A stretch of 32,890 nt of DNA from a virus, in IMG/VR virus record IMGVR_UViG_3300033153_002680, positions 1-32,890 of that record; one strand, written 5' to 3'. A model generated the notes under the pieces. That model searched no databases. It had not been told where the DNA came from and was given only the letters and a program-made list of their open reading frames with translations. Positions 7,669 through 15,608 of this stretch are shown one piece after another (positions within the stretch are counted from its first letter, which is position 1; the number at the start of each line of letters is the position of its first letter). Position numbers and translations under genes: made by a program.

Positions 7669-7721
7669 AAGCCCGGGGAAATCACTGCTTAAAGGTGGTG
7701 ATTCTTCCCTGGGCTTTTTTT
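7669..7721 (+). terminator. Strong rho-independent terminator inside the head operon
   Basis: AAGCCCGGGGA plus ATCAC (7669-7685) pairs with GTGAT plus TTCCCTGGGCTT (7698-7716) with one wobble and a small bulge, followed by seven or more T residues. This is the most convincing terminator in the window and it lies between the minor head protein and the next structural genes. Downstream genes therefore need antitermination, read-through or their own promoter. Confidence 0.85.
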
Positions 7722-7752
7722 ATTTGTCAAGCACTTCACAAAAGAGAAAATA

Positions 7753-8319
7753 ATGCAGACTAAATATAGAGGTAAGCCAGCACACGACGAATTTTCAGGC
7801 GCTTCACGTATGATAGGCGAAGTGTCAAGTAATATCTACGAAGGTTTAGTGTATAAAGCTTCCGGCGCATCTTTCGCTATCGCTGCCGGGGCTCACGCTG
7901 AATTTGTGTTACGTACGCCCGCCGCTCCAACACTTATACAGATCTTGGGCGCTATTCTTACCGGTCAAGGTAATCCGTGGAGGATTGAGCTTAGGGAGGA
8001 TGTAGTTGGGACACTCAACCCAGAAATAGTCGGAGCATTTAAAAATCTTAACAGGTCTTCTATTCTATCAACCAACTTAACCGTTTACGATAACGCAACT
8101 ATAACAGATGACGGGCTTTTACTTGACGAGGGAGATTTCGGAGGCACTGCCGGTCAAGGCAGTAACGCCGGAGATATTGGCGGCGGTTTAATGTTTTTCG
8201 GTTGGATGTTAAAACCGGATTCAAATTATTCTATAAGAGCTATAAATAATACCGGCACATTAGCGACGTTAGGTATTGATTTAGTAATTAGAGAATCTAC
8301 CTCACCTCAAGGGAGTTAA
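7753..8319 (+). CDS. Putative virion structural protein, 188 aa
   Basis: Not assigned to a family. It is Gly/Ala/Thr-rich with a beta-strand-rich look (SSNIYEGLVYKASG, AHAEFVLRTP, YSIRAINNTG), low in charge and without membrane segments, which fits a capsid decoration or minor virion protein. It starts at ATG 7753 with AAAAGAGAAA upstream and is coupled to a second unknown structural gene 5 bases downstream. It lies between minor head protein and protease, a position often used for head decoration or fibre proteins. The role is inference. Confidence 0.6.
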   Translation: MQTKYRGKPAHDEFSGASRMIGEVSSNIYEGLVYKASGASFAIAAGAHAEFVLRTPAAPTLIQILGAILTGQGNPWRIELREDVVGTLNPEIVGAFKNLNRSSILSTNLTVYDNATITDDGLLLDEGDFGGTAGQGSNAGDIGGGLMFFGWMLKPDSNYSIRAINNTGTLATLGIDLVIRESTSPQGS

Positions 8320-8323
8320 TAAA

Positions 8324-9100
8324 ATGCCATTGACGAAACAAACATACACTCAAAACGCTTTACCCACTTTCTGGCAACCTGTGAGTAGGGAAACGTTTAC
8401 AACTACGTTCAATCGCGTAATAGGTGCTCCTAAGACGTTGTCAACGGATGCGGTACTTGATACGTATATAGTAAACCTTAGTGCGGGACATGCCTTCGTA
8501 GCTAATGATATACTATTCATAGCACAAGACGGTAATATCTATCAAGCCGAAGTCTTATCGGTAAACGTAAACGCATTGACAATGGACACACCGTTGAATT
8601 TCCCGTACCTAACCGCTCCAGGCGTTGAAGGTCAGGCAACTACAGTATTTAAGATAGAAAATAATCTGGCAGTAAATGGGTCAGCTACCCCGCAGAAGTT
8701 TGAAGTGTCCGCACCCGGGGATCATGTATGGGCTGTAACACGCATGTTCGTTACAATGTTGACAGATGGAGCACCTGATGATGGCCTTTTCGGTGATTTG
8801 GACGCCTTAACAAGAGGCGTAATATTCAGAATACTTAACGGCCGGATATACAATAAAGGTAACTTCAAAGATAATGGCGATATAGCCGCGATATGTTATG
8901 ATTTAACTTACTCACAGAGATCCGGGCCTCACGGTAGTCATGGATTACGTGCTCGTGTATCTTTCGCCAGCGCCGGGAAATCCGGTAACGCAATTATACT
9001 TGATGGAGGTAAAAACGAAAAAGCTGAGGTTATAGTACAAGATGATTTACTCAACCTTGTTGAATTTAAAATAGCTTTACAAGGCGTAGTATTAAAATAA
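8324..9100 (+). CDS. Putative virion structural protein, 258 aa
   Basis: Unrecognised. Strand-rich and Gly/Asn-rich, with a short beta-barrel-like segment near residues 48-75 (LSAGHAFVANDILFIAQDGNIYQAEVLSV, broken here as a paraphrase of alternating hydrophobics), resembling ligand- or particle-binding modules of virion proteins. The second half contains GLRARVSFASAGKSGNAIILDGG-type turns and ends in FKIALQGVVLK. It follows its neighbour closely and probably acts with it. A head-associated structural role is the best guess from context. Confidence 0.6.
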   Translation: MPLTKQTYTQNALPTFWQPVSRETFTTTFNRVIGAPKTLSTDAVLDTYIVNLSAGHAFVANDILFIAQDGNIYQAEVLSVNVNALTMDTPLNFPYLTAPGVEGQATTVFKIENNLAVNGSATPQKFEVSAPGDHVWAVTRMFVTMLTDGAPDDGLFGDLDALTRGVIFRILNGRIYNKGNFKDNGDIAAICYDLTYSQRSGPHGSHGLRARVSFASAGKSGNAIILDGGKNEKAEVIVQDDLLNLVEFKIALQGVVLK

Positions 9101-9109
9101 GGGAAACAT

Positions 9110-10330
9110 ATGTCAAACATAATTAAGAACGTTTACAGATGTGACGAAATGTTGGAAGATATTTATCAGATAGACGACGGTATCGAATTTGTAAAGGGTA
9201 GCGCAACCCGTACAGATGAAGGCTATATTAAAGGTGTCGCGCCTGTCGCTAAAATCGGCATTTTACGCTATAGACTACCGAATGGGGATATACGTAGGGA
9301 ACTCGTAAACGCGGACACTTTATTTAATTCCGATAGTATGAAAACTTTGGAAATGAAGCCTTTCACTAATTTACACCCTAAAGAGGTTTTACTTGATAAT
9401 AGAACAGTTAAGCGTAGAAAGATAGGCACTACCGGAGAAACTGTAAAACAAGACGGTGAGCATTTAATGGTGTCGTATGTTATTATGGATAAAGATGCTA
9501 TAGACTCTATTGATTTAGGGAGAAAACAACTTTCACCCGGATATAGATGCGATTTACTTTTAGAGTCTGGCAATCTTGACGGGGAAGACTATGACGCTAT
9601 ACAAAAAAGAAGACGCTACAATCACGTTGCCTTATGTGATAATGCTCGCGGTGGATCTTCTTTACAAATAAATATAGATCACTGTGATGGTTTCGAAAGT
9701 GATGAAAATTTTACATATAATTCTTTAACAACTAAAAAGGAGAAAATCATGCCAAAAATTAACATCGACGGTATTGATTATGAAGCGTCTCAGGAAGTTA
9801 TTAATTCCCATAAAAAACTGGCTACCAAAGTCACTTCTTTACAGGGGAAAATTGACGCGCACACTGACGGCGTTTCCAGCGTAACCGCTGAACGTGATAA
9901 CCTACAAACAAAGGTAGACGGCTATGAAAAAGAAATGCCCGGAAAAATCAGAGACGGCATTAAAAACAGAATCCGTCTTGAAAGACTCGCGGAAGTCGTG
10001 CTCGATTCAAAGGATCTCGACAAGCTCGACAGCCTGGAAAACATCGACCTTAAGAAGAAAATTATCGTAGCCTCTTACCCTGATTCTACTATCAAGCTTG
10101 ACGATAGAGATGAAGCTTATTTGGATGTACGGATTGACGGCGTTCTCGACGGCTTGACAGAAAAGAAAAAAGAAGCTGTTAACAGTCAACGTCAAATTTC
10201 AGCTAAAAAATTTGATGAAAAGAAACGGGACGAGAAAGACGAAACTAAATCCCGTAACGATATGATTGACAGTCTGGAAGAAGGCTGGAAGACAGACCTT
10301 GACGACTTATATTCCAAAAAGAAAAAATAA
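9110..10330 (+). CDS. Prohead protease-scaffold fusion (DUF2213)
   Basis: Predicted capsid maturation protease fused to a scaffold, 406 aa. The N-terminal ~190 residues match the DUF2213 phage protease pattern: FTNLHP with candidate catalytic His89, GTTGETV and DGEHLMVSYVIMDKDAIDSI leading to QLSPGY with candidate nucleophile Ser142. The C-terminal ~190 residues are charged, helical and coiled-coil-like, ending in a poly-Lys tail typical of scaffolds that bind capsid protein. An internal in-frame start with a strong ribosome binding site lies at the domain junction (see separate entry). Upstream of the cement and major capsid genes, as expected. Confidence 0.85.
   Translation: MSNIIKNVYRCDEMLEDIYQIDDGIEFVKGSATRTDEGYIKGVAPVAKIGILRYRLPNGDIRRELVNADTLFNSDSMKTLEMKPFTNLHPKEVLLDNRTVKRRKIGTTGETVKQDGEHLMVSYVIMDKDAIDSIDLGRKQLSPGYRCDLLLESGNLDGEDYDAIQKRRRYNHVALCDNARGGSSLQINIDHCDGFESDENFTYNSLTTKKEKIMPKINIDGIDYEASQEVINSHKKLATKVTSLQGKIDAHTDGVSSVTAERDNLQTKVDGYEKEMPGKIRDGIKNRIRLERLAEVVLDSKDLDKLDSLENIDLKKKIIVASYPDSTIKLDDRDEAYLDVRIDGVLDGLTEKKKEAVNSQRQISAKKFDEKKRDEKDETKSRNDMIDSLEEGWKTDLDDLYSKKKK
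9749..10330 (+). CDS. Nested scaffold protein from internal start
   Basis: ATG 9749-9751 is in frame with the protease (codon 214) and is preceded by AAAAAGGAGAAAATC, as good a ribosome binding site as any in the window. It would give a separate 193-aa scaffold: helical, highly charged, coiled-coil heptads around residues 20-65, and a Lys-rich C-terminus. The arrangement parallels lambda C/Nu3, where the scaffold is translated from within the protease gene. From about 9750 the codons shift by eye towards C-ending ones (AAC, ATC, GAC, CTC), as in the capsid gene, consistent with high expression. Confidence 0.75.
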   Translation: MPKINIDGIDYEASQEVINSHKKLATKVTSLQGKIDAHTDGVSSVTAERDNLQTKVDGYEKEMPGKIRDGIKNRIRLERLAEVVLDSKDLDKLDSLENIDLKKKIIVASYPDSTIKLDDRDEAYLDVRIDGVLDGLTEKKKEAVNSQRQISAKKFDEKKRDEKDETKSRNDMIDSLEEGWKTDLDDLYSKKKK

Positions 10331-10404
10331 AGCGGTTTCAGTTATACAGTAGAGTAGTAAAAACAATTCATAAGTTTTAATAACATTTACAGGAGAGAAT
10401 TTTT

Positions 10405-10899
10405 ATGTCTCAAACATCCTACAACTTAAATAGCCCGGCTTTACAGTTGGGTATGAAACTTGATGCCGCTTTTGATCTTGTAGAAGGATCATGGGCCGCT
10501 CAAGAGGTACTACCTATAGGGCGTGTAGTGCGTAAGACTGTCGGGATCGATAATGGGGTAGAATTACCCGCTGTCGGTACTGTGGCGGCTGACCTTATTG
10601 GTGCGGTTATTTCAGAAGCAAGTCTTATCGCGGACGTCGACGGTTTAGTAGCCTATGACAAAAACGCGCCTGTCAACGTAATGCGTGACGGGAAAATGGT
10701 TCCTTGGTGTGAAACTGTTTTTGATCCTGATACAGACACAGTACATGTACGTATCGTGGCCGGCGGAGCCGGTGAACTTGTCGGACAAATAAGAAACGAC
10801 GTTGACGGTGGAAACGCTATCGCATGGCCTAACGCTACAGTACGTAATACACTGGCAAGCGCTGGTCTGGCTGAAATGTCAATCCTTTCTAAACCGTAA
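10405..10899 (+). CDS. Head cement/decoration protein
   Basis: 164 aa, encoded just before the major capsid gene. The pattern (PALQLGMKLDAA...IGRVVRKTVG...LIGAVISEAS...YDKNAPVNVMRDGKMVPWCE) is that of small structural cement proteins that sit on the capsid surface and stabilise it. It is Gly/Ala/Val-rich with beta-strand periodicity and no membrane segment. ATG 10405 has AGGAGAG upstream. Assignment to the cement family is by pattern and gene order, not by search. Confidence 0.7.
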   Translation: MSQTSYNLNSPALQLGMKLDAAFDLVEGSWAAQEVLPIGRVVRKTVGIDNGVELPAVGTVAADLIGAVISEASLIADVDGLVAYDKNAPVNVMRDGKMVPWCETVFDPDTDTVHVRIVAGGAGELVGQIRNDVDGGNAIAWPNATVRNTLASAGLAEMSILSKP

Positions 10900-10934
10900 C
10901 AGGTTCTATTTTGTAAGGTCGTATAAGTAAACTA

Positions 10935-10958
10935 AGTAAAAGTAAAAGTAAAAGTAAA
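10935..10958 (+). repeat. Four tandem AGTAAA hexamers in the capsid gene leader
   Basis: AGTAAA is repeated perfectly four times, flanked by a degenerate AGTAAACTA at 10926. It lies 33 bases before the major capsid ATG and 18 bases before its AAGGAGAAAG ribosome binding site. The stretch is A-rich and unstructured, so it could act as a translation-enhancing leader, or simply be slippage-prone spacer. Confidence 0.6.
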
Positions 10959-10990
10959 TAACTAAATTTTAAATAACAAGGAGAAAGACA

Positions 10991-11935
10991 ATGCCTGGAA
11001 AAATTATACAGTGTGTCTGCTTAGACGCAAACGAGGCAGTTTTCTTCACCAGAGAACTCGAATTTGTCAAGCGTCAAACATATGATATCCGATACCCGGA
11101 ATATCTTGCAACAATCTTGATGCCTGTTGACACAAGCGCGGGCCCCGGTGCTGAAGCTATTGTATACCATCAATTCGACGGTGTAGGAACCATGAAACTT
11201 ATGGCTTCATACGGTGACGACGCTCCCCGCTCAGATGTCAACGGGAAAGAATTCATTGGTCCCATTAAGCCTATTCGCGGTTCTTACGGTTATTCTGTAC
11301 AGGATATACGTAATGCACAGTTCGCAAACCGTCCATTAAAAACTATGAAAGCTTCTAACGCCCGCCGGGTGTATGAGCAGACACTGAATGACTGGGCTTG
11401 GTTCGCGGACGGTTCATCTAAGTATGGTGGAGTTTATGGATTCCTTTACAATCCGAACATTACGAAATCTCCAGCTCCTACAGGTGGTTGGACTGGCGGC
11501 GCTACACCTGACCAGATTATCGCGGATGTCGATTTCGCTATTAACAACATTGTAAAAGTTACTCTGAGAACAGAGAAAGCTGACACTGTTCTTATCAGTA
11601 CTGAAGGGTATTCCTATATAGCAACTACTCCCCGTTCAGGAACAAGTGATACTACCATACTTGAATTCCTCCGGAGAGTACACCCAGGCGTCTCTTTCGT
11701 ACAAGTCAATGAACTTGCTGACGTTGCTCCAGCGCCTTCAGGTGCGGCTGGCCCACTGAATTTACTTATTGCGTACAAACGCGCTTCTGATAAATTCGAA
11801 CTCGCAGTACCGCAGCCGTTTGAGCAGTTTCCTCCACAGGAACGTAATATGGAATTCGTTATTAATACTCATGCCCGTATCGGCGGCGTGTTGTATTACT
11901 ACCCTCTTTCTTGTCATATCGTAGAGGGAATATAG
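10991..11935 (+). CDS. Major capsid protein (DUF2184 family)
   Basis: HK97-fold major head protein, 314 aa. Diagnostic stretches include FTRELEFVKRQTYDIRYPEY (an N-arm/E-loop-like region), YGDDAPRSDVNGKE, SYGYSVQDIRNAQ, the A-domain segment ADTVLISTEGYSYIATTP, and FEQFPPQERNMEFVINTHAR near the C-terminus. It follows protease/scaffold and cement genes as expected. Codon use is visibly enriched in C-ending codons relative to neighbours, which fits the most abundant virion protein. ATG 10991 has AAGGAGAAAG upstream. A hairpin follows the stop. Confidence 0.9.
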   Translation: MPGKIIQCVCLDANEAVFFTRELEFVKRQTYDIRYPEYLATILMPVDTSAGPGAEAIVYHQFDGVGTMKLMASYGDDAPRSDVNGKEFIGPIKPIRGSYGYSVQDIRNAQFANRPLKTMKASNARRVYEQTLNDWAWFADGSSKYGGVYGFLYNPNITKSPAPTGGWTGGATPDQIIADVDFAINNIVKVTLRTEKADTVLISTEGYSYIATTPRSGTSDTTILEFLRRVHPGVSFVQVNELADVAPAPSGAAGPLNLLIAYKRASDKFELAVPQPFEQFPPQERNMEFVINTHARIGGVLYYYPLSCHIVEGI

Positions 11936-11950
11936 TAGCACTTTACAAAA

Positions 11951-11984
11951 GAGAGGAAGTAAGCTTTGATACTTACTTTCTCTC
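11951..11984 (+). terminator. Hairpin after the major capsid gene
   Basis: GAGAGGAAGTAAG (11951-11963) pairs with CTTACTTTCTCTC (11972-11984) with one wobble and an 8-base loop. No solid T-run follows (TTATCAACTATTT), so it is more likely a partial terminator or an mRNA-stabilising or processing hairpin at the capsid mRNA 3' end. Its left flank carries the shared CTTTACAAAAGAG element. Confidence 0.55.
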
Positions 11985-12019
11985 TTATCAACTATTTAAT
12001 AATATTTATTGGAGGCAGG

Positions 12020-12439
12020 ATGTCGAAATTAATAAGTAAAAATACTTTCATATCTACCGTACAAAACAGGCTCATAGCTCCAGGGACTAACGTAATTCCT
12101 GCGGATGAGGTAAAGCGTCTTTCTGAGGATCCTTTCATAATCGCACAGGTAAAGCTCGGTAATTATAAGCTGGAGGAAACCTCTGTTGATATTGAACTGA
12201 CGGAAGATACAGCCGATAATATGACCGATGAAGATAAGGTTGTTTTGGAAGTTTCCGAAATGAACGTAAAGGAAGCTAAGGAACTTATTCTCGGTAATGA
12301 TGAGTATGAGGGTATCCTTAATATCAAAGTTCTGAAAGCTTTACAGAATGAAGATAACAGAAAAGGCGTTCAAGATGCTGTCGAAACTCAAATAGCTATA
12401 CTTTACGCACGCGAAGATGAAGACGGAAATCCAGAATAA
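12020..12439 (+). CDS. Small acidic head protein after major capsid
   Basis: 139 aa, acidic, starting at ATG 12020 with a GGAGG ribosome binding site; an earlier in-frame ATG at 11966 falls inside the preceding hairpin and is rejected. The N-terminal part is strand-like (basic), the C-terminal part is helical with VSEMNVKEAKELI followed by an LKALQNEDNRKGVQDAVETQ segment. Many myoviruses encode a small head or connector accessory protein at this place. No catalytic motif. The stop overlaps the next ATG. Confidence 0.6.
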   Translation: MSKLISKNTFISTVQNRLIAPGTNVIPADEVKRLSEDPFIIAQVKLGNYKLEETSVDIELTEDTADNMTDEDKVVLEVSEMNVKEAKELILGNDEYEGILNIKVLKALQNEDNRKGVQDAVETQIAILYAREDEDGNPE

Positions 12440-12816
12440 TGGCTACCGTCGATGAAAATATATTAGCACGTTCAGACATCGACCCGGCTAACCCCCGGGT
12501 TGTTGCTTTGAAAACTTTGGCGGCTGAGAAGTCTTTCAATTCCTGCTATGATGAGAATACTATAAACGCTTTACAGGCGTTATGGGTATTACATTGGCAC
12601 ACTCTGGGACCTGACGGCACAGGCGCTAACGAGTCGGGCGCTGTTGGTTCTGTCAAGTCAGAAAAGGAAGGTGATCTTGCTATCTCTTACGGTAGTATGG
12701 ACATTACTAATACGAAAGATGCTTATCTGGCACAAACACAGTACGGAATGGAAATACTCTCTATCCGTAAAGCTAATATTTTCGGGCCGCGTACGAAAAT
12801 GGGTCCTTGCTGCTAA
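12439..12816 (+). CDS. Head-tail connector (DUF4054-like)
   Basis: 125 aa, translationally coupled by TAATG to its neighbours. The pattern of a short N-terminal helix, YDENTINALQALWVLHWHTLG in the central helix, then a Gly/Ser-rich loop containing GSVKSEKEGDLAISYGS, and a final YGMEILSIRKANIFGPR segment matches the DUF4054 head-completion proteins, which form a ring under the portal. It precedes the other neck genes in the usual order. It ends in Cys-Cys, which is odd but not informative. Confidence 0.75.
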   Translation: MATVDENILARSDIDPANPRVVALKTLAAEKSFNSCYDENTINALQALWVLHWHTLGPDGTGANESGAVGSVKSEKEGDLAISYGSMDITNTKDAYLAQTQYGMEILSIRKANIFGPRTKMGPCC

Positions 12817-13322
12817 TGCCTGTCAAGAATAAAATTATAGTCAAAGACTTAGGCTGGGCACGTATATTACAGGAACTCAGGAAAATTGATAATAGCTACT
12901 CTAAAGTAGGTTTCCCGGAAAACGCGGACGTCAAGCCAGGCAGTAAGAAAAAGAATAAAAAAGGGATTAAGCCTATAGGTTCAATGTCAGAGCTGGCGAC
13001 ATTAGCGGCCTGGCTTAATTTCGGAACAAAACGTAACCCGAAATCATGGCCGTTTATGTTCCTATCGTTTGTAAATAACGTCCCAGCTCTTATTAACTTA
13101 AGGAATAAGCTTTACATAAAGATAACTAAGGGAACAATGACAACAGAACAAGCTTTAATGTTAATGGGTGAATTCATGACAGCTAAATTAAAAAAAGAAA
13201 TCACAAACCTCCGTTCCCCAGCGCTGGAGCCGGAAACTGTAAAACGTAAAAAGTCAAGTAATCCATTAATTGATACAGCGGTAATGAGGAATTCAATCAC
13301 ACATGTTGAGGTAATAAAATGA
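12816..13322 (+). CDS. Neck/tail completion protein, HK97 gp10-like
   Basis: 168 aa from ATG 12816 (TAATG with the previous stop). It carries the order typical of HK97 gp10-type tail-completion proteins: an N-terminal basic strand region, AAWLNFGTKRNPKSWPFMF (E/N-x-G...P.RPF equivalent), a helix-rich middle, and a C-terminal NPLIDTAVMRNSITHVEV segment matching the PLIDTG.L..SI consensus. It probably joins head and tail. The final bases overlap the next start (ATGA). Confidence 0.8.
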   Translation: MPVKNKIIVKDLGWARILQELRKIDNSYSKVGFPENADVKPGSKKKNKKGIKPIGSMSELATLAAWLNFGTKRNPKSWPFMFLSFVNNVPALINLRNKLYIKITKGTMTTEQALMLMGEFMTAKLKKEITNLRSPALEPETVKRKKSSNPLIDTAVMRNSITHVEVIK

Positions 13323-13651
13323 TACCAAGAAAATTACTTGACGGTGAGAGAATTACAGGAGCGCGGGTGGACGGTTCATGGGTTGAAGGCGTCCCGGTAG
13401 GTTTCACTTTTCGTGCGAGTGTTCAACCTGTTGTAGGTAAAGAGCTTGATAATACACCTTCTATACGTCGCCACAAAGGCGCTGTATACAAGTTGTATTC
13501 TAATGATGAGCTGTTTACGATTAAAGAGAATACTCAACCTGATATAGTTACTCTATACGGTGTACGGTGTGAGATAGTAGAGAAACAGATTTGGCAGAAC
13601 AATATCAGACCTCATTATAAATACTACGCTGCGGAGAAATTGACAAAATGA
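13319..13651 (+). CDS. Head closure/neck protein
   Basis: 110 aa, overlapping both neighbours by four bases. It is strand-rich (GVPVGFTFRASVQPVVGKEL, YKLYSNDELFTI, VRCEIVEKQIWQN) and resembles small beta-barrel head-closure or stopper proteins encoded at this position in myoviruses. The assignment rests on size, fold-like pattern and gene order. Confidence 0.65.
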   Translation: MIPRKLLDGERITGARVDGSWVEGVPVGFTFRASVQPVVGKELDNTPSIRRHKGAVYKLYSNDELFTIKENTQPDIVTLYGVRCEIVEKQIWQNNIRPHYKYYAAEKLTK

Positions 13652-14181
13652 TAGATATTGAATTATTTAAAACTGAGCTTTATAATTGGGCTCTAACTCT
13701 CTCAGGCGGTGAGGAGTGTTATTATGTAAACGATAACGGCCCCAAACCAGATTCGCCGGCTATAAGTATGCAGATTTTAAGTATGCCTACTATCAACCAC
13801 CCGCATAAGGGCGCGCCTGATAATGCCGGTTTACGTTCTATAACGAGGGAGGCCAAACTCTGGTTAAAGCTTGATACTTATGGAGCTAACGCTATAGGCC
13901 GTTTATCTCCCTTTGTAATAGCTAATTACATAGAACCGGCTTCGGAACCTTTAAGAGCTTCGACAGGGCTGTCTATGGTTAACAATACGGATATACTTGA
14001 TATAACGGGTTTAAATGATATTGATAATGAGGAAAGAGCTACTGTGAATATAATGTTTAATTTTGGGGATAGATCTGACAATATCGACTCAGGCCTTATT
14101 GAGAATGTGGAAGGCGTAGGGACATATAAAGACCCGGAAGGCAACGAGACAAATAGGAATTTTTTAATTAATACACCTTAA
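13648..14181 (+). CDS. Neck terminator-like protein (LIC_12616 type)
   Basis: 177 aa. The N-terminal IELFKTELYNWAL and the strand region with PAISMQILSMPTI, followed by EAKLWLKLDTYGANAI and a beta segment DILDITGLNDIDNEERATVNIMF, fit the phage neck/tail terminator family that caps the tail tube and sheath. The last gene before the sheath, as expected for a terminator. A Gly/Asp-rich C-terminal tail adds nothing diagnostic. Confidence 0.7.
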   Translation: MIDIELFKTELYNWALTLSGGEECYYVNDNGPKPDSPAISMQILSMPTINHPHKGAPDNAGLRSITREAKLWLKLDTYGANAIGRLSPFVIANYIEPASEPLRASTGLSMVNNTDILDITGLNDIDNEERATVNIMFNFGDRSDNIDSGLIENVEGVGTYKDPEGNETNRNFLINTP

Positions 14182-14195
14182 CAAAAGGAAAAATC

Positions 14196-15566
14196 ATGGG
14201 AACTACAATGGCTGATATTGTAACGGTATCCATTACGCGAGAAACAAAACCAGTCTCTCAAAAAGGTTTAGGTATCACCTTAATAGTGGGACCTAATGCT
14301 TCATTTTCTGACGCTACCCGTATAAAGTACTACGGGGACTTACCCTCCATAGCGGCAGACTTGACAAATGGTGTTGACGATCCAGAATACAAAATGGCGG
14401 CTGTAATTTTCGCACAGAATCCACGCGTCTTACTTGTGGCTATCGGTAAGAAAATAGCAGGTGACGCGGATTATACAGAATCCTTGAACGCCATAAGTGT
14501 TGTATCTAACGATTTCTACGGGGTTCTTGTTGTGTCAAGAGCTGACGCGGATCAGTTAGATGTGGCTGCCTGGGTAATAGCTAATGAGAGAATTACCGCA
14601 CTGGCTAACAGTAACACATCTATCATTAATAGTTCAGAGGCTGAAGACTCTTTACAAGTTGCAAAACTTGTTTTCAGCGATGACCTGTCAACAGGTAACG
14701 CCACCGATATTTCAGTTAATTCAGTAGCTATGTTGCCCACAGTTTACTTAACAAGTCACCTTGACACTATGAACGAGATAGCGTTTAACCTATCCGCCTT
14801 AGCGAATACATCCGCTATCCTCGACCCAGCGGACGCGACAAATAGGACGTTAATAGTAACTTATACAGCCGGTAATATAATTATTAATAGCGCTACTGTT
14901 ACGAGCGGTTCTGCGGTTACTATTGCGATTGTATACGCCTCTTTACCTGTACAGTTAAAAGCAGCGGGCAATGACCGTACATCTTGCATCTTCACCAGCG
15001 ATGCCTTAAACAATTTCCCTGACGCCGGCCTTCTCGGTAAAATTCTACCGTTGACGCCTGGTAGTTATACCGGAATGTTTAAATCACTCTCAGGCGTTAC
15101 CACAGACGTTTTAACACCTACACAGACCAAGAACGCTCATGATAAGTATTGTTCTACCTATGAAACCGTAGGCGTTAATAACATGCTTATTGAGAGTTGG
15201 GTAAGTACCGGCGAGTTTATTGATATAATCGTATTCCAGGACTGGTTGAAAAATCGTATTACTGAAAACGTTTTTTCCGTTCTTGTCAATAAACCGAAAG
15301 TTCCTTACACTGACAACGGGATTGCCGATATTGAGAACGCTGTAAAACAGATTCTCCAAATAGGTTTAAATAATGGCGGTATTTCCCCGTTTACTTACAA
15401 TAAAACGACTAAAGAACAGACAGGCGGTTTTTATACTACCGTACCTCTCGCGGCTGACGTACCGGATGTGGATAAGAATGCGCGTGTATTACGTAATGTC
15501 AACTTCGTTGCCTGGCTTGCCGGTGCTATACATACAGTACAAATTGATGGCGTATTGACAGTTTAA
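14196..15566 (+). CDS. Contractile tail sheath (DUF3383)
   Basis: 456 aa sheath subunit that polymerises around the tail tube and contracts during infection. The start (DIVTVSITRETKPVSQKG) and the YYGDLPSIAADL...MAAVIFAQNPR region are characteristic of DUF3383 sheaths. A variable inserted domain covers about residues 180-290, and the C-terminal part ends in NVNFVAWLAGAIHTVQIDG, which fits the sheath core handshake region. ATG 14196 with AAAAGGAAAAA is preferred; ATG 14208 is a possible alternative. The presence of this gene makes the phage a myovirus. Confidence 0.9.
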   Translation: MGTTMADIVTVSITRETKPVSQKGLGITLIVGPNASFSDATRIKYYGDLPSIAADLTNGVDDPEYKMAAVIFAQNPRVLLVAIGKKIAGDADYTESLNAISVVSNDFYGVLVVSRADADQLDVAAWVIANERITALANSNTSIINSSEAEDSLQVAKLVFSDDLSTGNATDISVNSVAMLPTVYLTSHLDTMNEIAFNLSALANTSAILDPADATNRTLIVTYTAGNIIINSATVTSGSAVTIAIVYASLPVQLKAAGNDRTSCIFTSDALNNFPDAGLLGKILPLTPGSYTGMFKSLSGVTTDVLTPTQTKNAHDKYCSTYETVGVNNMLIESWVSTGEFIDIIVFQDWLKNRITENVFSVLVNKPKVPYTDNGIADIENAVKQILQIGLNNGGISPFTYNKTTKEQTGGFYTTVPLAADVPDVDKNARVLRNVNFVAWLAGAIHTVQIDGVLTV

Positions 15567-15608
15567 GAAAATAATTAAATTTAAAAATATTAACAAAGGA
15601 GAAAACTC

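Noticed and set aside
7724-7754. TTGTCA with AATAAT as a promoter for the gene at 7753
   Set aside because: The spacing of 19 bases is long and the -10 would overlap the start codon, leaving no leader or ribosome binding site.
9268-9573. Minus-strand frame opposite the DUF2213 protease
   Set aside because: The + strand frame has protease motifs; the antisense product looks random and no minus-strand gene is seen anywhere else.
10935-10958. AGTAAA array as a CRISPR-like repeat
   Set aside because: Six-base units without spacers; a simple tandem repeat.
11966-12019. Start at ATG 11966 for the gene after the capsid
   Set aside because: The upstream part translates the hairpin and adds a hydrophobic stretch that could mimic a signal peptide; ATG 12020 has GGAGG.
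12644-12832. Second + strand frame over the connector gene
   Set aside because: It overlaps a coupled, family-like connector gene in another frame and has no ribosome binding site.
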